Below, piece after piece: positions 25,109 through 37,366 of a stretch of DNA of 64,000 nucleotides. Position 1 is the stretch's first letter, and each line of letters starts with the position of its first letter. The notes under the pieces are model-generated. The model did not search any database and was not told where the DNA came from. It saw nothing but the letters and a program-made list of their open reading frames with translations. This DNA is from Humulus lupulus. Its lineage: Eukaryota; Streptophyta; Magnoliopsida; Rosales; Cannabaceae. The position numbers and the translations under genes are program-made. The stretch is taken from positions 217,768,448-217,832,447 of the forward strand of contig NC_084796.1 of the NCBI RefSeq assembly GCF_963169125.1, given 5' to 3'.

Positions 25109-27354
25109 TCAAGAATTCTGCCCGGTAGATTGATTGGGAGCAACTCGATTTTGGGCATACTGGCCTAACTGTCTAGACTGAATCAGAGTCTCAATCTCAT
25201 CATTCAGTTGTCGGCAATCATCGGTATTATGACCGATGTCATTATGGTATCGGCAAAACTTTGAGGGATCTCTCTTCGCCCTCTGATGCCTTAATGGCTC
25301 TGGTTTTTTCCATGGAAGGCGATTAGAGTTTGCCAGAAAAATATGTTTCCGTGTATCCATTAGGTCAGTGTAGGTGGCATATGGGTTTGAATTTTCCTTG
25401 GATTTATTTTTCTTTGTGTCGTTCTGGTCGCCCTCGCCATTCCCTTTCCTCTTATTGTTTCCCGCTTGGTTATTCTGGGTAACAGGTTGAGCCGCAGTTG
25501 CACCGCCTGTCACCGCTCCATCGGGCTGAATAGGGGCTGGATAGTTCCTGCATCAACAGATCACGCCTCTTCCAAGTTTATCCACTCCTGAGCTCGGGCC
25601 AAGAACTCATCTACACTTTTAACCCCTTTTCGCTGGAGCTCCTGCCATGGATCACCTCCCACCAGGATTCCAGTTCTCATTGCCATGAACTTGGAGCTAT
25701 CATCAATGTCTCTAGCTCATGCTGCAACGTTAGCGAATCTGCTCATATATGCTTTCAAGGACTCACCAAGTTGCAGTTTTATGTTGGCCAATGAGTTAGC
25801 CTCTACACGAGTTTCCTTTGAAGCTCGGAATGCCCTCTTGAACTCAGAAGACAACTTCTTCCATGATCTTATCGAATTTTTTTGTACTTTTTGACCCAAT
25901 GTTTGGCAGGTTCGATCAGAGTCGTGAGGAACTTAATAAATCGTAGGTCAAACCCGACATTGTGGGCCATCATCAACATATTGAACATCCCGAGGAGATC
26001 GGATGGAACTACGTTTCCATCAAATGTTGGCATGTCTAGCATCCTGAAGCCAATAGGATACGCAGCTGCTGCAATGTTTGGGGAAAAAATTTCGAGCTCC
26101 TCCTCGGAGTCATAGTCATCAATCTCTTTTCCAGACAAGAGCTTCTTCATTTGCTCCCACATCAAGGCCAGTCGCTAAAGGTTTGGATCTTTGACCTCTA
26201 GGTTAGCTATGAGCTGTTCACCAGCTCCCACCTATTGTACGTGTTTGATTGGTTGTTGTCCCTCCAAGTTTGAGCTTGGTTAGGTGGGACATTCCCATTG
26301 TCGCGTACGATAGACGGACCTCCCTCGTGTCGAGTATAACTCATATCATCATTGTGAGTTGTGTACCTCCTTAGTGAATTCAAATGATCACACATGTCAG
26401 GATGTGGATCGAAACGAGAACTTTGTGCTGAACTAAGATGATTCCTTAGGTCGCTCTCAGACTTTCCTCCACACTGGATTCCCATATAGAAACTTCTATT
26501 TGCGAAAATTACATTCTTTGGTTGAGGTCGAAGACCTGCATTATCAGCATGTGCCCATGGGACGTAAGTGTCTACTGATGGGGGAGGATTTCTCCTACTA
26601 TTTCCACGAGTTGGAGCATCTCTTTGTTGGAGCAGTGGTGTAGGATGTCTAACCAGTGATGGAGGATGTCTTATCGGTTATCCTCATTCCATCAGGACGA
26701 ACTAAATTAACCTTCCTCGGTTTTATCCCAATGTCCCGAGTTCTCTGTGCCTAGGATTCTGATCGCGACGCAGGAGGATTCTTTGGGGTGTTTTAGTCTC
26801 CGTGAATTTGTCCCAGCTCACCCTGGTGGGTTGTTATGGGCATTCCTGGGAATCTGTGCAGAAGGCACAGAGCTGGGGGTCACACTTCTAACCGACTGAC
26901 TGACATGAGGATGATGGTTCCTGTGATGACTAGTGGGCTGAGCACTTTGGTGATTTCGCTCTGAAGGTACAAAGCTCGGAGTGGTGGTCCTGAAAGAATG
27001 AATGGGTTTGGACCAGTTATTCCTGTGGAACTTATGGGACCCACTTTGCCTCTTTCCGACATTAGCATCGGTTGCAATAGGGGGTAACCAAGCCAGGACC
27101 TCTTCGATCTTCTTGTTTAACCTAGCGAGATGGCTCCTTAATTGGGCATTCTCCATCTCAATGGCAGTTAGATATCCTGGATTAGGATTTGGTGGGCGTG
27201 GCACTGAACTCCCAGTGTCGTCTTGGCCCACCGGTTGCTTCCCAGGACGTTGCTGAACATTTGTGCCCTTTTAAGAGGGAATGGTTGTATGATGCACCTC
27301 TTTCCCACCAGGCAGTTCCATTTCGGTTTCATGCATCGATCGAGTAACCACCAT
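25109..27354 (-). pseudogene. gag: Tat-A gag
   Basis: The likely start is the ATG at 27354 (MVVTRSMHETEM). A short coiled-coil segment lies at about 27080-27170 (IEMENAQLRSHLARLNKKIEE). The gag core spans about 25720-26100 (DMPTFDGNVVPSD, WVKKYKK, FKRAFRASKE, LKAYMSRF). A CCHC-like knuckle (CRYHNDIGHNTDDC) is at about 25215-25260. At least four frame changes and a stop near 27280 break it. Gag would bind and package element RNA. Stretches rich in Pro, Asn and His between the domains are poorly conserved. Confidence 0.85.
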
Positions 27355-27419
27355 GACGAACGTCGAATGAAAATTGTAAAGGATCAAGCACTAATTTTCT
27401 CTCAACAAAAGCACCAAAC

Positions 27420-28118
27420 TGTTGACACGGTTTTTTACCAACAATAGATTTAGAAATCTAATAAGAGTATGAGTGTTTATTTATAAACTATAATGAACTT
27501 ATATGAACCCTTTCGTACACACACAATTTTATGTGGTTCAGTGGTTAAAATCCACCTAGTCCACGAGACAATATTATTGCTTTCTCATAATTTCTGTAGA
27601 GTTTCAGTATTACAAAAAGGTTGTCCTTTTTCCTGTCCAGTATCCATGATATTTAAAGTGGAATTTCCTAGACAAGTTTGGATAACCGTGTACATATATA
27701 TGGTATGCATTTAATACATATAATTCCCATTTACATAGGGATATGATTGCCTAACAAAATATACTCCTATTATCTCAGACAATAAAAAAAAAATGTGTAA
27801 TATAGCCTGGGCATTAATAAGCGTATAGAGTGCCTTCGAGTCTCTCGAGATCCTTCAGTATGCATCATGACCAGGTTTACATGAGTTTAACATATTCAGA
27901 GCGCCCTAAAGGGGATCTAACCACTACATCTCGAACTGGACTGTCCCTCTAAAAGGGGACCTGCTAATTACCTGAATGTCATGCTTCCAAGCCCTAACTC
28001 CAGCTGCTCACATCATCATTAGCTAGATGTTCTACTCGTATGCTTTTTCCACATATTCATCTACTAACTATACGCCTAGTTGAGTGATTAAACTCGTGCT
28101 AATTTTTAGGGTACAACA
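27420..28118 (-). repeat. Tat-A 5' LTR
   Basis: 699 bases from TGTTGACACGG to GGTACAACA on the plus strand, with matching TGTTG/CAACA ends. On the minus strand it is followed by TTTGGTGCTTTTGTTGAGAG. The same post-LTR motif is seen in Tat-B (31213) and in the fragment at 60661, so it is the group's primer-site region. A second, left-truncated copy lies at 52028-52633. Confidence 0.88.
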
Positions 28119-28604
28119 ATGGCAACCCAACTCCAAACTTGCGAACATCAAGGGCAAGAGTTCAATGGGTAAGAACAAGTTATTGGGTGAATAGTTTCAA
28201 CACTAACAAAGTCACGAGTTCCATCCAAGGATGGTTAGTGTTGGTTGCTACCGAGTGAGGGTTATGCCTAAGGCTTTTAATAAAGTTTAGTTGTGTGCAA
28301 CATGCATCTCTAAAGGTAGTAAAGATGCTGTAAGAACTTCACCTATGTGAACTTTGAGATGGTGCCAAGTGGGGGAATGTTGAGATTGGTTAAATATAAT
28401 GGTTAAGATGTTTACACATTGAGGTGGAAAACACTTAACAATTTCCACTTAAAGAGAATTGAAAAACATGAGATTGTCTAGATGACATCTAAAAGTAAAT
28501 TTTGTGGGTCTAAAGTGATGCAATGAGGTATATAAACATTCCCAAAAATTTGGTAGCATTTGGAGCAATTTTGGTACCATTGGAAGTGTCCAAAGTTTGA
28601 GAGG
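28119..28604 (+). mobile_element. Element X: 3' untranslated end, polypurine tract and start of 3' LTR
   Basis: Plus-strand LTR element of unknown family. A purine tract at 28363-28377 (GCCAAGTGGGGGAA) is followed by TGTTGAGATTGG at 28378, which has the form of a polypurine tract and LTR start. Athila is inserted at AGAGG (28600-28604). The X LTR resumes at 54271 on the far side of Athila. The last 120 or so bases are similar to the reverse complement of about 55140-55260, where the AGAGG target is uninterrupted. No coding sequence is present. Confidence 0.65.
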
Positions 28605-30070
28605 TGTTGTGATAAATTAATATTTGATTTTAAATACGCATGTTCACGTAGTCACACAAGTAATATAATTATAAGTAGATCGTCTTCATAGGGATTGCAA
28701 AATAGAAAAATAAGCAAAACAATTACTAAACAACTTAAAAGTACTAAAAATCAAATGGGTTGTTTTTAGGCTAAACAAAATATTAAAGAGATAGAAATAT
28801 TGAAATTAAAATTGAACTAAACAAGAAAATTGAAAGAAATCTATGGATTCTAAAATTGACTTGAATTATTGATTCCCCCTATATTAATCATCCTGAACAG
28901 ATTGCAGCAGCAATATTCTAGCAAAACTCCCAGGTCAACAAGAATTCATTAAACATTCATAAAACTTTCTAAAATTTTATGACATTAATTCTTCTACCTA
29001 ATTAAACATATTTCTATGCCAAATCAGATTTAAGAATGCAAATTCAAGATTCAATTCTCAAAAAGTTACACAAGGAAAATAACACATCCCTATGTTACTT
29101 ACTAACATAATCTAACCTAGATTATGACTTGTGTCATCCAAGTTCTTCCCATTACATTTAACCTTTCCAGCATTAAACATAATTAAATATCTGGCCATTG
29201 TTGGCCAAACAACAACAAGAAATTAATATAAGCACACTTGAATGAACAAGAGAGATTTTACTAAAATAAAGTGCAAGAAATTACTAGACTAAAAGATAGG
29301 GTTCATCAACAATTCAAGCCACCTAAAAATTAGTTCATGGCTGAGTTAATAAAAATTAATCCACAATCAAAACAACCCATAATAATCAGATTTAGAAATC
29401 AACTCAAAAAATATAAAAATAAAGTTTAGAAATAGAAGAAGGAACAAATCCAATTGATACTTGAGCTTCTCCTTTTTCGTCCTCCTTCCTTCTAGCTGAT
29501 TTCTGGTTTTTCTTTCTTCTTCTTGCAGGTTTTTCTTTCCAAAAATGGCTGCCTTTCATATTTCAGCTGATGCTTCTTTTGTGTATTCTAGGTTTCCTCC
29601 TTTAGCCCCAAAAGTACAATATTTCCCTTCCTACTAAAAACGTGAGTCTCCACCTTTCTTTTGTCATTTTCTCCCAATTTTTTACTCATGCTTTCTGGAC
29701 CTACCACCTCAGCCACTATTCCAACTCACCCATTGACTTGCCACGTGTTCTAGGTGCCCAAAAACTGCTTGATCAAACTGCTTCAGCAAAATCTGATTTG
29801 CTGCAGCAAAACTTGATAATTTAGCCGTCAAAAATTAAATTTAGATAGTTTCATATGTTAGTTCATTCTTTGTACAAATATCTATTCATGAAACTATTAT
29901 CTTCAAACCATTGACTATTAAAAACTACAAAAATAACTACACTAAACCAAGATCACAAAAACACCAAAGTTAGCTACAAAAGCTAAAAATAAACTAACAT
30001 CACCCAAACAAATTTCACAATTATAAGCTCAAAAGCACAAGAAACAACTCTTTATTCAAAAGTTATCACA
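28605..30070 (-). repeat. Athila 3' LTR (left copy)
   Basis: 1466 bases, TGTTGTGATAA to TTATCACA on the plus strand, flanked on the left by AGAGG. On the minus strand the polypurine tract AAGTTTGGGAG (about 30071-30081) lies just before it, which fixes it as the 3' LTR. It aligns with 53120-54265 apart from an internal deletion of about 310 bases in the latter. Confidence 0.9.
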
Positions 30071-30590
30071 CTCCCAAACTTACGACATTACTCGCCCTCG
30101 AGTGATGACTCTAAAAACAAAACAAAAATAACAAAAAGACACAAAGGGCACAAACTAAACAACAAAAGACAAATCAAAACAACAAGAGTGGACAACTTTG
30201 CTTTGCCAATAGTAAAAAGGGTAAGGCTCTCGGGAAATTTTATTTTGAATAAGAGAAGTTGAATTTCGGTCTTTCACAAGTTTTAAACCACAATCTTCAA
30301 GCATTAATGTCGCTGCCAAAATATGAATAAAGTGTTTCACCCTTTAGTGCATGCATAGCTTTTCGTAAACATTTTCAATCACAAAAAATAAATTTAGACC
30401 TTGGTCATAAAGCTTAAATAATGTCTCCATAAGTTACTTAGTGATTCCCTCTCCACTAATGTAGACAAACACCACACCAAAGATCAATATGACTTTATCA
30501 AGCTTGTAATGATAGGCTAGGGTGAAGGTAGGATAAGAGAGATAAATTTAGGCTCAAATCACCCTAAGCACCTCAATTTTTCTAGGACCT
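30071..30590 (-). other. Athila 3' untranslated region, first part
   Basis: Starts with the polypurine tract and is then AT-rich with no gene. It ends at the Tat-B insertion; the last five bases (GACCT) are duplicated at 38829-38833. Confidence 0.8.
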
Positions 30591-31212
30591 TATTTACCCA
30601 AAAATGGTTTTTGATGACGTGGCAAAGATTATATACACGTGGATTGACACGTGGTAGAATTAAAGGACAAATGTGTTGTTCGACTATCGACCAGAAGCGC
30701 ACCTCATTGTCAGTGTTAATCTTTGGTACAACCAGGCTGGTCATGAGACCCGATTTATTTCCTTCTTAAGTTGTAATCTAATATTAACTGCATTTGAATA
30801 TTTCCTCATAATGATCCTTGATACGCGGTTGTTAAGGAAAGATAGGACACGTTAGCATGTGTAACCCTCCTTCAGCCTATAAATATGCATGAAATAGCTC
30901 AAGGAGGGGACTTTTCGATTCATTAGCTTTTTTGCTTGATATTAAGAGAGAAAGAGCTATAGTGATTGTTTATGATTCTATTGTAATTCTTCCAAGGTTT
31001 GTGAAACTCAAGAACCCTAGTTCTTTGATCACGACTTTAAGATTCACTAATAACAATATCACTAAGTGGACGTAGGTCATTACCAATCACTAAGGTTGAA
31101 CCACTATAATTCCTTGGTGTTTTTTCCTTTTCATTAGATTATCTTTTCAAGTGTCGTTCTATATCCTGTCGTATTCTTGACTCCGTGTCGTTGGCTAATT
31201 CGAGGGTCAACA
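30591..31212 (+). repeat. Tat-B 5' LTR
   Basis: 622 bases ending GGGTCAACA. The start reads TATTTACCC, with the TG changed to TA. The primer-site region TTCTGGTGCTTTCATTGAGA follows at 31213. CACGTGG cores lie near the start (about 30635-30655). Confidence 0.93.
30878..30885 (+). promoter_or_regulatory. TATA box in the Tat-B 5' LTR
   Basis: TATAAATA at 30878-30885, conserved in LTR2 (about 38494) and in the related LTR at 60335. Transcription would start some 30 bases downstream, near the AAGGAGGGGAC tract shared by the LTRs. Confidence 0.7.
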
Positions 31213-31249
31213 TTCTGGTGCTTTCATTGAGAGCTTGTGAAAGAATCTA

Positions 31250-34159
31250 ATGGAAAAAACATCCAAGAAAACCGGTAAGGCCGCTGGCGCTGCATCATCC
31301 CAGCCTCCTCCCCCAAATGCGGCTGATGACGAACCACATTTGGAGTTTGATGAAGAGGAGTTAGATTCTGAAACCTTGAAAGCAACATTGGGGATTTTTC
31401 AGGATGATTTGGCCATTCTGAGGGCTAATCAAGAGAATGTTGCAGAGATAATGACGTCGCAGCAAAGAGAAATAGAACGCCAGCGTCAAGAGTTGAGCGA
31501 GCGGCAGGATGAGATGGATCGTCAATAGAGGGATGCCATGGCCGCCCTTGAAGCAGCCATCCAGCTGGCTAGGAATCAGGCTGCGCTAGCCTCCTAGCCA
31601 GAACAGCCACCAAATGGGCCGCCTCAAAGGGGTCCCAATCCTAGTCCTCCGCTCCAACCAGTAAGCCCTTAAAGTCCGGAGCAGCTGCTTGTGGCTCAGG
31701 ATGATGTCCCCCCTAGGGATCTTGAGCAGCAGCCTCCATCTCAGGCTGGTCAAGGCAATCCCTTGCGCCCAAGGCAGAATAGGGCCGGGCAACCGCCCCG
31801 CAGCCCTAGACGCCCAGGGGATGAAGAGCCAAATCTACCGAGCAGGGGGCAACGTCCTTCTGCCAATAGGAGGAGCTCTGAGATAGGCTTTGCGGTCAGG
31901 GCCCCCCCACGGAATAACAATGCATGGGGACCCACCGAACAGCACAGGCCTCCCCCTAACGCTCGGGAAATGCCAGCCCAAGGAGGCAACAAAGTGAATA
32001 GCCAGTCACACCATAGTCAGCCACGATTCAGAGATGGCCACGACTACAATGAAGCTGATTCCGACAGAAGAAATGCTGGTCGGAGGAACAAAGAAAGAGA
32101 TGGAGGCAGAAGCCCACCACCTAGAGAGGACCGACCAGCAAGACATAACGCTGGGGAGCAGCCCAGGCAGCAGAATGTCTTTAGTCAGCTGTGAGCCAGC
32201 GAGCAGCGGCGAAGAGATGATGATCTGAGAGACGTACTTAACGACCGCCAGGAAAGGCACAATGAATACGTTCCCCTGGAACCAGTGGCCCCAATAATCG
32301 CAGAAGCTGTTCAGGCCCAGATCGATGCCTTGAACCAGGCGGTGCAGCAGCTGGTTGGGGGCGAACATCCCATATTTAGTACGATCGGAGGAGAGGTACC
32401 CCTTTCGTACAGAGGATTGCTGTGGCTGAAACCCCCAGTAAATTCAAGATGCCAACACTGCCAAATTTTTATGGGTGTGGAGACCCAATAGATACAAATG
32501 GATATACGAAAGGTGTCAAAAGATGCCCACTGCCGCATCTTCCCCGCAACGCTGTCTAACACTGCCCAGGAGTGGTTCTTTAAGTTCCCTCCTGCTAGTA
32601 TAGTATCATGGGAAATTTTCGTGAAAGAGTTTTACGGACAGTTCTATGCGGGTCGCGTGCACCCCACTGAGGCCAACCAGCTAGTCGAAATACGCCAGAA
32701 AGAGGGAGAGCCGTTGAAGGAGTACATTCAGCGCTTCATGCGAGCTGCAGCTGGAGCCAAGATAGTGGGCAATGAAGGTAAGATGATGGCCCTAACTGCT
32801 GGGGTTAGACACCATTCATCCCTCTGGAGCAGCCTCTGAAAGAATGGGGTAAGGAGCACCCAAGAGTTCTTAGATCGAGCTGATCGGTACATCAAGCTCG
32901 AAGACGCGATTGCCAACGAAGGGAAATCGCCAACAAAAGACAAGAGGGCCAAGGAAGAACTCGCCAAAGCCGCCAACGGGTCAGAAAAACCCAATGGCAA
33001 TGGAAAAGGCAACCAGAATGGCAATGGTAGAAATGGTGGAAAGCGGGCGAGCAATGAACCCTCGACCTCCTAGAGTAAGCGGCCCAAAGGCAATCAGTAT
33101 GAACTAAGATTCACCAACTACACTGCCCTTGTCGAAAGCCGAGCTGAAGTCTACCAAACGACCAGCTCAAGCGTGCCTTACAAATGACCCGCACCTATAA
33201 GGAAAGATATCTCCAAGAGAGATACAACAAAGTTTTGTCATTTTCACAATGACTACGGGCACGATACAAATGAGTGTAGCCAATTGAAGGACGAGATTGA
33301 GTTCATGATAAGGCAGGGACATTTAAGAAGATATGTGCGAGCCACAGGAGGTTCTCAGTGAGAGGCTCAAGGTGGCAACGAGCAGGCGCCTACACGCCAA
33401 CGCTCGCCACCTTTACAGCCAGCTCTTGTGGCAGGCACTCTACTCACCATCTACGGAGGCTCGTATCTTGCAGGAGATAATGGGAAGGTAAGGGAACGAT
33501 ATGCTCAAACCCTGCGCCACGACCAGGACATCAAGATGATGAGTGTCCAGAATCGAGCACCAAAAAAGGCTCGAACAGAGGAGGAACTGATAACCTTCTC
33601 TGACGACGATGCCCAGCACGTGCGATTCCCACACTCTGATCCGCTGGTTGTGGACGTGCAGATTGCAAACATAATGGTGAAAAGGGTATTGGTCGATACA
33701 GGAAGTCCGGTCAATATCCTATACAAGTCCTTGCTGGAAAGAATGAAGTTGTCCATAAAGGACCTGGAGCCATGCAACCAAACCATTTATGGTTTTTCCA
33801 GAGAAGGGCTCGCCCCAACAGGGTCAATTAGACTCCCAATTACAGCAAGCACCACACCTACTAATAGGACATTACTCACTACTTTTATAGTAGTTGATTG
33901 TCCTTCGGCATACAATGATGTAATTGGGAGACCGATTTTAGTCGACCTACGAGCCGTCACCTCGATATGGCACCTCGCCATGAAATTCCCAACAGACACC
34001 GGGATAGGTTGTGCATTGGGAAACCAAAGGCAAGCGAGGGAATGCCACAATGCCTCGATCACCAAGGTGAAGAATGGTGTATCGAGAGGCGCCAGCGGAA
34101 AGGAGTTGCAAATGGAAAATGATGTTCAGGTCCACTCGGGTGATAATGTCACCAAATAG
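31250..34159 (+). pseudogene. gag: Tat-B gag-protease
   Basis: Starts at ATG 31250 with an acidic segment, then a Gln/Glu/Arg-rich helix (SQQREIERQRQELSERQDEM) and a long Pro/Arg-rich region. The gag core is at about 32520-32800 (EWFFKFPPASI, FYGQFYAGR). A CCHC-like knuckle (CHFHNDYGHDTNEC) is at about 33238-33285. Protease is at about 33640-34050 (VLVDTGSPVNILYKS, DVIGRPIL). Breaks: TAG at about 31526 and 31597, TAA at about 31668, TGA at about 32192, frameshifts at about 32400 and 32840, and stops at about 33072, 33187 and 33359. The protease part (33428-34159) is the best preserved piece. The reading ends without entering RT, which is deleted. Confidence 0.9.
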
Positions 34160-34811
34160 GGTGTTGCCCAAAGTGAGGATAGGGATTTGGATCCTCGCTT
34201 TGGTCATTTTATGTGACCGGTCGCTTATAAGTGTAAGATCTTATTGATCACTCGTACAGACATGTTTTATCCATTTATTACGAGAAATATAAGGGATTGT
34301 GCGTAGCCAGTCATTTCTTGACAATTATTGTATTTATTACAAGTATTTGCTCATTACGTGTGTTGTTTTGCTGTATTATAATTCTAATTATATTGCTACG
34401 AGAAGTAATGTTTGAACAGGCTCTGGTCAAGGCAAGTGACCAAAGACCTAAAGCTCCTCGATCACTTGGGGGGCATATAAGGATAAGTAAGCAAAGCATA
34501 TCATTAGAAGGTATGTAAACACATGAGCAAAATAAGTGAAAGCATGCTAGGGTACTTAGAGTATTTTGCAAAATTTTGTCATTTTGTTAAATCAAACCAA
34601 AGTGTTATGCTAAGTTCGGTCATGCGAACAAGATATTATAATAAAATAAAAAGATGTTATAATATCAAAAACAAATTACTTTACACCACGAGCAGTATTG
34701 CTCGGATGTAATTGTCTGATTAAAAGGAAAATAGCTGCCGGCGCAGCAATGAAAAATTAGTATCTTTAGGTCGTGTAATTAAACTATCAAAAGAAAAAAA
34801 AGGGAAAAAGA
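34160..34811. other. Tat-B spacer between protease and antisense gene
   Basis: About 650 AT-rich bases with no recognisable gene. RT, RNase H and integrase would lie here in an autonomous relative, so this marks the deletion or replacement. Confidence 0.7.
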
Positions 34812-37366
34812 CTAAGGGGTTGGAGGATCTTGAGGAACGTCCTGGTCGAAAGCTCCGCCAGCTTCATTGTCTGCACCATCTATCCCTGTTGCCAGAGAAA
34901 TCTCCGGGGAAGCAGGTACTTTAGCCCTCTCTTCTTCCTCCAGGCGAATGGCACACTGAGACATTAGAGTCCGCCTTAGGTGTTCTGACAGATAGTTGAA
35001 GTTAGCCTCCCGGTTGTGCTTCCAGAACTCGTAAAAGCAAAGATGAGTGGCGTCCTTGTACTTCTCCAAGTTCTTGGCTTCAACTTCCTCAAGCTCCTTC
35101 ACGCGTTTCTCCAGCTCCTCCGTCTCCTACCTGCTCCCAATCAAATCAAGCTCGAGCTGTACGGCCTGCTTGTAGTTGAGTTTGGCATTTTCCCTGAACT
35201 TTTCTTTGTCTTCGTTGGATTTCTTTAGGCCATTTCGAACCTCCAGCAGCTCCTCGGTCAGAGTGGCTTTTTGCTCGAGCAGTTCCTCTTTCTGCTTAGA
35301 CAGCTTCCTATTCTTCTCAAGCAACTCGCCATTCTGTTTAGTTAGCTCGTTGTTCCTCTGGAGCAAGTCAACATTTTTCTCTTCGAGTGCTTTCTTAGCC
35401 TTGACGAGCCTGGTGTCGAAATTTCTGGTAGAGAATAAAAAAGGATAAAGTGATGGCAGAGAATCAAAAATAAATTGTCCAGCATCAGGGAGTGTCTTAC
35501 GCTAACTATCTCATTCATCCCTCGATTGAGTATTTGATCAGGCTCCATGGAAATGGTTTTAGTAATAGCCTCCTGACTGCGTTTATGTTTGGAAAGCTTG
35601 TATATCCTCTCCCTGGCTGAGTTGACCACGATGCTGGACAGGGAGCATTCAGGCTGATTACGTCGCGTTTGGCTGCTAGGGGCTTGAGAAGTAGGCTGCT
35701 GGTCGACGGGTGTTGGAGGATTGGAATTTTGGTCGACCAGAGGGGTTGAGGTTGGCTGCTCGAGTGGTGATGGAGGTAGTGTGTTCTCCTTCGAAGGGAC
35801 GGTGGCTTGAGGGTCATCGGTTCGAGCCTTCTTTGAGGCAGTTTTACTGTTCTCCCCTCGGGCCCTCTTGCTGTCCTTTTTCTTGCCAGAAGATGCGGCA
35901 GCAATGTTATAATGCTCGAAAACATCCTCAGCGTCCATATCTGCACAAAAGGAAACAACACGAGCAGTGAGACAAGGTATTTATATGGGGCTAAAAATAA
36001 AAGTGAAGAGATTATAAGAAAAGTACCCGCGCTACAACTACTGGTTGCTACATTACTTACTGAACTACTTACTACCTGGAAGAACTCTGAACTTAAGATT
36101 GGAGTATACTTAAAGTTGTCGTCCCCGTCAAAGAGATGACAGGGAATTGGCAAACTATCTAAAAGCGAAAGATCAGTACTGTTCTCATCGGAAGACTCGT
36201 CGATGGGAGAGGGAGGTTCAGTGGCCTTCTTTTTTCCTTTTCCCTTTGGGGCAGGGGGAGCAGCAGCGCGCGGGGTGCTGGAAGGTTCCCTGATTGTTAC
36301 TCTAGTGGCCCTCCTCGGAAGAGGTTGTTCCACGGCTGGGTGCTGCTCGGGAACCTCTCCGTCAGTAGCACTCCCCGCTGTTAACTCCCTCACATCCTGA
36401 TGAGGGGCCAAAAGGCCGACCAGCCTAAGGTTGGCCTCTGTGACCAGATGCTTGACGATTTTTTCCATGTCATTCATACTGGCCAAGAGGGCTGATCTTA
36501 ACTCCATGTCTGGAGTGGGGTCTAGTCGCAACCATGGGCCTGAAAGGCACTAAAAATCTAAAAAAATGGAGAAATAATTAAAGAAAAACTGACAACCAGT
36601 GGTACAAAGGCATTACCTCCTTGTGTGAAGGCCAGGTTGTTTGCGACCATGTCAGTCGTGAGGAAGTACTCCAGAAATGAAAGAACCCCGTACCTTCTTG
36701 GTTGGGGTTAGACTTGAGGTCAAACAAGTAATTAACCTCATGGGGTGTTGGCACATGCCATATTTTGTGGCTATGTAGGATATAGAGTGCAGCGAGCATC
36801 CTGTACCCGTTGGGGGTTATTTGGAAAGGGGCAACCCCAAAGTAGTTCGCTACCCCTTGGAAGAATCCATGAAGAGGCAAGGTAGCCCCTGCCTCAATAT
36901 GGTATCTCGACCAGGCGCTGAAGGCGCCTCCGGGCAAGTTCGCCCGTTGGTCGTGGTTGGGTCGAACTAATGTCACCCCCGGGTGTCTGTATTTCCTAAT
37001 GTAGTTGGCGATCATCCTGATCGTCACCCAGCTTTCAGGGACAACATACCATTCAACGTCTGGTTGAATGGCATTTCGTGGCTGAGCATGAGTTTGGATA
37101 TTGGGGTCAGCAGTATTTTCTGCTCGACCACTGGTCGAGGGAATTTTAGCCTGAGGAGCAGGCTGATTTGAAGGATTGGGAGTTTTCTTTTTCTGGGCTG
37201 TAGTTTTTGCTCGAGCCATATTTTGAATAAGAGTGGATGAAGTGTTTGTAGTGGCACGATAAAAAGGGATGTCAGGTATTAGCGATGACGGTTGCTCCTC
37301 GTTCTCAAGCACCTGAGCCAATAAGTCATTATCGATTGGTCTTTCTCCTCCCCACAGATCTTGCAT
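34812..37366 (-). pseudogene. Antisense gene of Tat-B: putative gypsy-type transposon protein with coiled coil
   Basis: Opposite to gag. The N-terminal part (about 36620-37366) has a Lys/Pro-rich start (ARAKTTAQKKK) and then the conserved core (ATLPLHGFFQGVANYFGV, ITPNGYRMLAALYIL), typical of the plant 'putative gypsy type transposon' family. A linker (about 36077-36539) is rich in Pro/Ser/Lys. The next part (about 35499-35940) begins MDAEDVFEHYN. The last (34812-35437) is a long coiled coil (about 35130-35430, repeats of Lys/Glu/Leu) ending in an acidic tail. The segments are separated by intron-like gaps: GT at 36616 to AG at 36540 (77 bases), GT at 36075 to AG at 35941 (135 bases), and about 35498-35438. 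Two joins do not keep frame as I read them, and a TAG near 35124 interrupts the coiled coil, so this copy looks decayed. The function of these proteins is unknown. Confidence 0.82.

Larger units (their letters stand above)
12192..28118 (-). mobile_element. Tat-A: Tat-lineage Ty3/gypsy retrotransposon, 3' part outside window
   Basis: Minus strand, with order 5' LTR (27420-28118), gag, protease, RT, RNase H, a second RNase H, then integrase. This is the gypsy order with the extra RNase H typical of the Tat/Ogre group. RT is split by the Tekay element at 14115-23676, and the integrase is cut at 12192 by Copia-1. The 3' LTR is beyond the left edge. The base after the 5' LTR (28119) is element X DNA, so Tat-A inserted into X. 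All coding parts are degenerate. Confidence 0.9.
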
